Of a DNA stretch of 64,000 bases, positions 59,501 through 64,000 are shown in pieces. How positions within the stretch are numbered: position 1 is the stretch's first letter; every line of letters begins with the position of its first letter. The translations under genes were made by a program, and so were the position numbers. The notes under the pieces were generated by a model that saw only the letters and a list, made by a program, of their open reading frames with translations, was not told the origin of the DNA and did not search any database. Source of the DNA: Antedon bifida (taxonomy: Eukaryota > Echinodermata > Crinoidea > Comatulida > Antedonidae); the NCBI GenBank assembly GCA_963402885.1, contig OY727100.1, forward strand, positions 21,733,665-21,797,664, written 5' to 3'.

Positions 59501-62500
59501 TATCTATAATTTGAAAGTACCATAAACAAATTATAATTTGTCAATTCTATAGATTTGTCTCAAAGGTCATTGTAATTTAAAAAATATTTAGTTTATTATA
59601 CTTGTACCTTTGAAGGCTCTAAAATGATTACCTATAGTATTTCATTATTTATTAGATTTCACCATTGTTTTGTCCTTTTTGTCTCTCCATAGACAATTTA
59701 AAGAATTTATACCGTGATGGGGGAGAAGTATTACCACGAGAAGAAGGAAAAGGTCCAAGCGAGATAGTGTCAGATATTACAACATCATTTACAATACTTC
59801 TAGCTATCTTCTTCCCCTCTGTAACCGGTGAGATGTTTATTTTTTGTTTCAACAATATTTTACCACAGTGCTCCATCCAGCTGAAACCAATCTCTAGGGA
59901 CCCTCACAAATATACAATTTGACAAGACAATAACATACAAAAATTACAAATTAAATTAAAATTAACTAAATAAAATAATGAGAAAAAAAAATTAGAATCA
60001 AAAGAGAAATTAATTCACAGTATTTTATTGAATGAACAAAAGTTCATACAGTATGTAGAATATAAGTATGAAAACAAACAGGATTTTAAACATTTTCGTG
60101 TTTTCTATTTCAGGAATTATGGCGGGCAGTAATAGGTCAGGTGACCTTAAAGATGCGCAGTTCTCCATTCCACGAGGAACACTAGGCGCCATTTTCACCA
60201 CCAGTTTGATTTGTATCCTTTTTTAAAAAATACTATAACAAAAGGTGAAAGGTTAAAGTACCCAGTTTCATATAGTATGGAGGTTTTGATTTGTAATGAC
60301 CTTTAACCCAGGAACTAGTTATGTTAATTCATTGTGCAGGGACTTAAGGTTTATCGCAAATAGCTTGATTTCGCAAATAGCACAACTTTGTGTGTGTTGA
60401 TGACTATACTACACAAAGGGTAAACTTTATATTCAATATTAATTTTTCTTTAACTAGGTTTTTACAGATATTACATGCGTATTATTCTTTGCTGGTGCAG
60501 TAAGAGGGGAAATACTGAGAGACAAGTAAGGGCAACTACTTTACTACACTACTACTTGCCCAAAACCCAAAGCTGGCCCAAAATGTTTGATTTCTTTTTT
60601 AAAAATCATTTTTGATAGTGGGATATAATTTGGGTCGTCCGAGTTGGCTGTACATGATTATATGTTTCATTTTAGCTAAGGGGACATGTAAAAATTATTC
60701 AACTACATTTTTGTTATTGCAATGATGTATGATTTTAGTCAATGAAGCAGTGATAGAAATAATTATGTATGATCTACCTCTCAAAAGGTTTTTTAAATAA
60801 CTGTAGTTTCTGCAGTAACTGCAGTAGAATATTGCTTTGTCATAGTATGTGTGTGATTGTATTTTCTACAATATCATAGAGCCATAGGTCACAGTGCCAA
60901 TTGATACATTAACACCATCTTATTATAAATTGTATCCTCTTCCTGTTTGTGTGCCGGTTGAATTAAAATGGTTAAATTTAGTTAACTTTGGATTTTCCCA
61001 CTCCACCCAAAAATTACTGATAATATTGCACAATTCCATAGAATGTCATATCAAAACTTTTTTTTTGATGATAGGATATGTGAACAAGACAGGGTCTTCT
61101 TTAAATAGTTTCTTTAAATTATCTGTTAAAAGAAAAAATTCATTTTCAAAATGAACTATCTGATTGGCTACTGTGGAGCAGCCATATTTGATGGTTCCTC
61201 ACCATTTTTCAACCTTATAATTTATATTAACTATAATATTTAAGACTTTTTTAAGAAAAAATTGTCGTCCTAACAACAAAAAATAAATCTATGGTATTAT
61301 TTTTATTTTTTTTTAGATTTGGCGAAAGTATTGATGGAGGACTAGTAGTTGCCAACATAGCATGGCCATCACAATGGGTAATTCTGATTGGTTCGTTTCT
61401 ATCTACCATCGGAGCTGGACTGCAGAGTTTAACAGGAGCTCCACGTCTACTGCAAGCCATCGCTAAGGACAACCTGATTCCGTTCCTCGCTGTTTTTGGC
61501 AAAGGTTCGGCAATTGGAGAGCCTACATGGGCTTTACTACTAACGGCCGCTATTTCAGAACTCGGAATTATCATAGCTAAACTCGATTCTGTAGCTCCTA
61601 TTATCACAATGTGAGTATTCTTTCCATTTTAAAAGTACTTAAATTTATCTGACCATAACATTTTTTTAATTATATTTTTGTACACAACATATCTGACCTC
61701 AATTTTTTAAACATTTTTTAGGTTTTTCTTGATGTGTTACATGTTTGTAAACTTAGCCTGTGCGTTACAGACGTTGTTACGGACACCCAACTGGCGCCCT
61801 CGCTTCAAGTACTACCATTGGTCGTTGTCGTTCATCGGCATGGTGATGTGCGTGTCGTTGATGTTCATATCTAGTTGGTATTATGCATTAGCTGCAATGG
61901 CGCTGGCTGGCTGTATATACAAATACATTGAGTACAGAGGGTAGGTTACTTAGACGTTTAACATTAGAAAATAAAATAGAAAGCGATCAAGAGACATAAC
62001 ATCAAAGATATGACACAAATTCATGCATCATACACAAATAATTTGCATTTACCCAAATAAACATAACAAAAAAAAAAGAAAATCATTCTACAATTATTCC
62101 AAATGTTCTTTTTATAGTGCCTAGAAAGAGTGGGGAGATGGACTGCATCAAAGATATGACACAAATTCATGCATCATACACAAATAATTTGCATTTACCC
62201 AAATAAACATAACAAAAAAAAGAAGAAAATCTACAATTATTCCAAATGTTCTTTTTTTAGTGCCGAGAAAGAGTGGGGAGACGGACTGCGTGGTCTGTCT
62301 TTACAAGCTGCACGTTACAGCTTACTGAGGCTAGAAGAAGGACCCCCTCACACAAAGAACTGGAGGTATGCTTTAGCGAATAAAAATGATTGTGTAAAAC
62401 GAGTCGAGAATTACACAATATAGGATGTCTTATCAGTTAATGATTTGGAAAATTAATACAGTATTTCTTAGTGGTAACTCTGCTGTTGTTTAAATTAGTG

Positions 62501-64000
62501 TCTCATGGAACAACTTAGTATTTAAATTTTTTTTTTTTGCTCTTTAGACCCCAAGTGTTAGTTCTTTGTAAGTTGGATGAGGAGTTATTGCCTAAACATC
62601 GTAGATTGCTGAGTTTTGCAAGTCAGTTGAAAGCTGGTCGTGGTTTAACTCTCGTCAGCTCAGTTATAGAGGGCGACTACACAACAAAATATCCTGAGAG
62701 TCAAGCAGCCGCACAGGTTTGGGTTATTAATTGTTAGTATGGACTTTCCAAATGTATACCAAATACTATAGGTGCTTGAATCATTCACGACACTGATTGG
62801 TTTGTGAGCATGCTCAGAAATCTGTTCTTTGTATTTTGTCATCATATTTTGTAATCAAATCGAGTGGTAATGGTAATAAAAGATATAGAATCTGTGTTAT
62901 CCCTTATGACCATTTACATGAAGCGTGCGGGCAGTTTACGCTCAGGATAGATATAGATCTATGTGGGACAAGCTATGCGGTTTTCCGCTTACTGTTACCG
63001 CTCGTCTGTGTAAATTGGCCTTTACACATTTATCATATTCCCAATCTTTTATTTACTCTTTCTAATCAACAGGAGTTAAGAAAGGTTATGACTGAGGAGA
63101 AAGTAAAAGGGTTTCACCAAGTACTCATAGCAAGAGATGTCAATGATGGTATCTCTGCATGGTAAGACTCTCCCATAATTAAGACACCAGGTGCCGTATT
63201 CACCATTCACACTTAGGTTAAGGGAAACAAACACAATTTTAAAAATCTTCTATCTAAATGTATACAATTTAAGGGAAATATTTAAATATTTATTGAGTTA
63301 AGTGAAATACTTAATATTTAAGGGAAATATCTCACTTAAGTGTGATTGGTGAATACGGCCACAAACCCCAATAGAATCAAGTTGGCCTCGTGTTTACATT
63401 CTTGATTCTACCATGCCTACTACAATAAACCTCTTGTGGGAAACCCCTAGAAGATACTTTCCCATAATACAATCGAGGGGCAATATATGTTTTAATAAAG
63501 ATGCTCTCCAGGTGGAATGCCATCCTGAGATAAGTAGTAATAATTAATACAGTAGTTTTCTTCTTCTTGTTTTTTAATTAATTTTTATGTAATTTTACTT
63601 TCTATGGACCAGAGATTCCGAAATAAAAGATGAATGATTGAATGAATACTACGGCTCTATTCAAAAGACAGCTCTATTAATAAATTTAAAATATTTAAAT
63701 ATTGTTATCATTTGTTACAGCATCCAGATGTCTGGTCTCGGTGGACTTCAACATAATACAGTAATCGCTGGTTGGCCCTACGGGTGGCGACAATCTACTG
63801 ATGACAGAGCATTTAGAGTCTTCCTTAGTAAGTCTAAACCAATTATATAAAATTGAGATTAAATTTAATTAAATGACCCTTAAATGTGTAAACTTTATAA
63901 GTTCACTAATACTGTAGTAGTATTTTATCTGTTTTTTACAAAGTACAATTATAATATTTTTTGTTTTTTTATTTCCTAGATGTTGTTCGCAACGTGTCCT
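41362..64000 (+). CDS. kcc: K-Cl cotransporter, SLC12A4-7 type (5' part, 19 exons, 847 aa)
   Basis: Electroneutral K+/Cl- symporter of the plasma membrane that lowers cell Cl- and regulates volume. All 19 exons have GT..AG borders and joining phases from the ATG at 41362; the window ends inside exon 19. The cytosolic N-terminus ends [19 protein letters not shown], a KCC-type signature. Then come 12 TM helices ([58 protein letters not shown]), a large Cys-rich extracellular loop in exon 9, [53 protein letters not shown] and a cytosolic C-terminal domain ([30 protein letters not shown]). The position of the large loop, between TM5 and TM6, separates KCC from NKCC/NCC. The C-terminal regulatory threonines lie beyond the window. 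A single invertebrate KCC cannot be assigned to one vertebrate paralogue. Confidence 0.96.
42720..42891. mobile_element. tgtctacac MITE, copy 9
   Basis: agctctgtctacactatcaa and tagtttagacagagct ends, with two tatggacatgatgatg units inside. In KCC intron 1. Confidence 0.85.
43132..43262. mobile_element. tgtctacac MITE, copy 10
   Basis: Ends atctctgtctacactatc and gtttaatagtgtagacagcg, flanked by TTA on both sides. It sits 77 bp upstream of KCC exon 2. Confidence 0.85.
43339..43392 (+). CDS. kcc: KCC exon 2: 54-nt N-terminal cassette
   Basis: [18 protein letters not shown], with acceptor ttccacag and donor gtaagt. Phase 1 to 1, so it can be skipped without a frame change. Support is the splice sites and phase fit only. 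Confidence 0.65.
43528..44322. mobile_element. 795-bp element with about 180-bp inverted ends
   Basis: The left arm (gtcagactcc ... aatgaatattatatgacacc ttaataaattc ... ggtcacatgg) is the reverse complement of the right arm with few mismatches. The interior has no ORF and a palindrome atactgtagattatta near 44130. Confidence 0.8.
45452..45548. repeat. 28-bp minisatellite
   Basis: About 3.5 copies of taaatgggaaatcccacttg plus gctaagtg, with shorter diverged copies on both sides (45425-45660). Confidence 0.85.
45706..45935. repeat. About 38-bp minisatellite, 6 copies
   Basis: Unit tatgtaaaggaaaacccaca plus cttgtataatatgcaaat. Antisense ORFs across it are artefacts. Confidence 0.9.
47540..50540. 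repeat. Large 21-bp minisatellite (about 115 regular units, degenerate flanks)
   Basis: Regular core 47640-50075. The unit is gtatgacccagtagaagaga plus t, with mosaic variants (gtgtga/gtatga, gtagag/gcagaa, gatgagctg). The unit length is a multiple of 3 and lacks stops, so + encodes YDPVEEM repeats (832-codon ORF, 47577-50075) and - encodes STGSYIS repeats (982-codon ORF). Both ORFs end where the array decays. It lies wholly in KCC intron 2 (43393-50601). Confidence 0.97.
50602..50655 (+). CDS. kcc: KCC exon 3: 54-nt N-terminal cassette
   Basis: [17 protein letters not shown], with acceptor tttcttag and donor gtattc. Same length and phase as exon 2. The region is poorly conserved in the family. 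Confidence 0.65.
50656..52083 (+). other. KCC intron 3
   Basis: No supported exon. A tgcagttactgcagtaac motif at 51418-51436 looks like a remnant of the tgcagtaac fold-back family. A poly-T tract lies before exon 4. Confidence 0.55.
52084..52157 (+). CDS. kcc: KCC exon 4
   Basis: [25 protein letters not shown]; matches the family pattern SPFxN...EK...NLALFE. Phase 1 to 0. Confidence 0.9.
53017..53310. mobile_element. tgtctacac MITEs, copies 11 and 12, abutting
   Basis: Two elements (53017-53141 and 53144-53310) share a single TTAA-like junction; both have recognisable ends such as gtggacagagct and gtgtagacagagct. Confidence 0.8.
53399..53515. mobile_element. Fold-back element with tgcagtaac ends, copy 3
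   Basis: gtcatgtcaaacttattcta on the left, gtagttactgcagtaactgc on the right. Confidence 0.5.
53599..53756. mobile_element. tgtctacac MITE, copy 13
   Basis: TTA-flanked. Ends agcgctgtctac and gtgtggacagagct, with three tatggtagtgatatgcttaaa units. Confidence 0.88.
53909..54019 (+). CDS. kcc: KCC exon 5
   Basis: [20 protein letters not shown], the conserved (R/S)P(K/M)VSSLL..LANY segment before TM1. 37 codons, phase 0 to 0. Confidence 0.93.
54120..54318. mobile_element. tgtctacac MITE, copy 14, expanded
   Basis: Six tandem 21-bp tatgcccaaatatggtagtga-type units (hence the spurious MPKYGSD ORF). The right terminus is missing. Confidence 0.85.
54320..56350 (+). other. KCC intron 5, middle
   Basis: No supported exon. 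Contains the 168-173-bp tandem repeat (54966-55470) and a stretch rich in taggcctagg words (55540-55690). Confidence 0.55.
54966..55470. repeat. Tandem repeat, about 170-bp unit, 2-3 copies
   Basis: accagtattttatttgtgag starts at 54966, 55134 and 55307. The third copy diverges after about 70 bp. Confidence 0.88.
56352..56399. mobile_element. tgtctacac MITE remnant, copy 15
   Basis: Only the right end remains: atatgggcacatgacatttt, tagtgtagacagagct. Confidence 0.65.
56813..56974. mobile_element. tgtctacac MITE, copy 16
   Basis: agctctgtctacactatcaa on the left and gtttgatagtgtagacagaa on the right, with two internal units. It lies 93 bp upstream of KCC exon 6. Confidence 0.87.
57068..57220 (+). 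CDS. kcc: KCC exon 6: TM1 and TM2 start
   Basis: [20 protein letters not shown], the discontinuous TM1, then [20 protein letters not shown]. Phase 0 to 0. Confidence 0.96.
57344..57530. mobile_element. tgtctacac MITE, copy 17, expanded
   Basis: Has gttctgtcaaactag at the left and about six tatgcccaaatatggtagtta units. The right end is lost. Lies between KCC exons 6 and 7. Confidence 0.8.
57573..57758 (+). CDS. kcc: KCC exon 7: TM2-TM3
   Basis: [52 protein letters not shown]. The FYLG tyrosine is the K+-coordinating position in KCC structures. Confidence 0.97.
57927..58250. repeat. Tandem duplication, about 160-bp unit, 2 copies
   Basis: Both copies contain aatttaagcagcaacaataa, acttttttttacggtatgtt and tatttttttaccagca, in KCC intron 7. 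Confidence 0.9.
58293..58531 (+). CDS. kcc: KCC exon 8: TM4-TM5
   Basis: [57 protein letters not shown]. Phase 0 to 2. Confidence 0.96.
58662..58890 (-). mobile_element. tRNA-derived SINE
   Basis: Same family as 33720-33971. The + strand shows gacaggacttgaacccagga (inverse B box). The head is cut short near 58890, just before KCC exon 9. Confidence 0.7.
58956..59176 (+). CDS. kcc: KCC exon 9: large extracellular loop
   Basis: Variable loop with cysteines in FCCLDD, EECTL, SLCDADD and DECSSF, a potential N-glycosylation site NMS, and the conserved end [12 protein letters not shown]. Phase 2 to 1. Confidence 0.9.
59693..59827 (+). CDS. kcc: KCC exon 10: loop end and TM6
   Basis: [20 protein letters not shown], then T-G split across the intron. 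Phase 1 to 1. Confidence 0.95.
60114..60212 (+). CDS. kcc: KCC exon 11: [14 protein letters not shown] segment and TM7 start
   Basis: [33 protein letters not shown]. Ends in phase 1 at gtatcc. Confidence 0.94.
60468..60525 (+). CDS. kcc: KCC exon 12: TM7
   Basis: [20 protein letters not shown]. The nearer acceptor (tttttacag) is used because taactag upstream breaks the phase. 58 nt, ends phase 2. Confidence 0.9.
60682..60835. mobile_element. Fold-back element with tgcagtaac ends, copy 4
   Basis: gtttctgcagtaactgcagt agaat at the right, with a degraded left end aaaaattattcaactac. Confidence 0.5.
61317..61610 (+). CDS. kcc: KCC exon 13: TM8-TM9
   Basis: [60 protein letters not shown]. Phase 2 to 2. 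Confidence 0.97.
61722..61940 (+). CDS. kcc: KCC exon 14: TM10-TM12
   Basis: [57 protein letters not shown]. Ends in phase 2 at gtaggt. Confidence 0.97.
62000..62288 (+). repeat. Tandem duplication of a splice acceptor and exon start
   Basis: Copy 1 is 62000-62145 and copy 2 is 62146-62288, joined exactly at ggactg|catcaaag. Copy 2 supplies the real KCC exon 15 acceptor and first bases. Copy 1 has its own tttatag acceptor (AG at 62116-62117) but reads Ala-stop (gcc tag) in frame. Confidence 0.93.
62261..62365 (+). CDS. kcc: KCC exon 15: start of cytosolic C-domain
   Basis: [34 protein letters not shown]. Its acceptor and first 28 bases are duplicated 143 bp upstream in mutated form. Phase 2 to 2. 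Confidence 0.96.
62548..62716 (+). CDS. kcc: KCC exon 16: C-domain
   Basis: [40 protein letters not shown]. Phase 2 to 0. Confidence 0.95.
63073..63161 (+). CDS. kcc: KCC exon 17: C-domain
   Basis: [20 protein letters not shown], then RDVNDGISA. Phase 0 to 2. Confidence 0.95.
63192..63361. mobile_element. Fold-back element with tggccgtattcacc ends
   Basis: The left tgccgtattcaccattcaca is complementary to the right tgtgattggtgaatacggcc. The interior has aagggaaatatttaa repeats. Confidence 0.7.
63721..63827 (+). CDS. kcc: KCC exon 18: C-domain
   Basis: [33 protein letters not shown]; matches SCGLGGMKHNTV.xGWPxGWRQ in the family. Phase 2 to 1. Confidence 0.95.
63980..64000 (+). CDS. kcc: KCC exon 19: start, cut by window end
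   Basis: Acceptor tttcctag followed by NVVRNVS in the phase required by exon 18. The exon continues beyond the window. Confidence 0.85.

Noticed and set aside
62118..62145. Alternative KCC exon starting at the upstream acceptor
   Set aside because: In frame it reads Ala-stop, and there is no donor before the second copy. Treated as a decoy.
1..64000. Retroviral or LINE coding sequence
   Set aside because: No reverse transcriptase, integrase or gag-like motif was seen in any frame; the mobile DNA here is short and non-coding.

Overview
The window is animal nuclear DNA: AT-rich, with GT..AG introns, many short dispersed repeats and no prokaryotic features. All three genes lie on the + strand. 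The gene families fit an invertebrate deuterostome, most likely an echinoderm: the cadherins are type III classical cadherins (a long EC array, then a non-chordate cadherin region, EGF and laminin-G modules, one TM helix and a catenin-binding tail). The organism assignment is inference, because no species marker was seen.

Layout. (1) 1-7199 is the 3' half of a type III cadherin (cadherin A, 12 exons, 1023 residues visible), followed by a 3' UTR ending near an AATAAA at 8581. (2) 8600-11221 is intergenic. (3) 11222-38932 is a complete tandem paralogue (cadherin B). I reconstructed 33 exons whose phases all join, giving 2614 aa: signal peptide, furin site, 15 EC repeats, non-chordate region, EGF-LamG-EGF-LamG-EGF-EGF, TM, p120/beta-catenin tail. 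Intron 1 is 7 kb. (4) 38933-41361 is 3' UTR and intergenic DNA with a truncated tRNA-like element. (5) 41362-64000 is the 5' part of a K-Cl cotransporter (SLC12A4-7 type), 19 exons and 847 residues, cut off by the window edge in the cytosolic C-terminus.

The two cadherins share exon structure and phases, except that A has one exon where B has two. One LamG2 exon is identical between them over 159 bp, which points to recent gene conversion. Both cytoplasmic tails keep p120- and beta-catenin-type motifs, so both should work in adherens junctions. The K-Cl cotransporter is a neighbour with no visible functional link.

The introns are full of mobile and tandem repeats. There are 17 copies or fragments of a TTA-flanked MITE that carries its own 21-bp tandem array, several other fold-back families, a tRNA-derived SINE family, and many minisatellites. 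The largest minisatellite is a 2.4-kb, 21-bp array in a cotransporter intron that gives long but spurious ORFs on both strands. I found no undescribed multi-gene system. The most notable signals are the exon-level gene conversion, a fossil exon copy in an intron, a duplicated decoy splice acceptor with a stop codon, and the VNTR-bearing MITE family.
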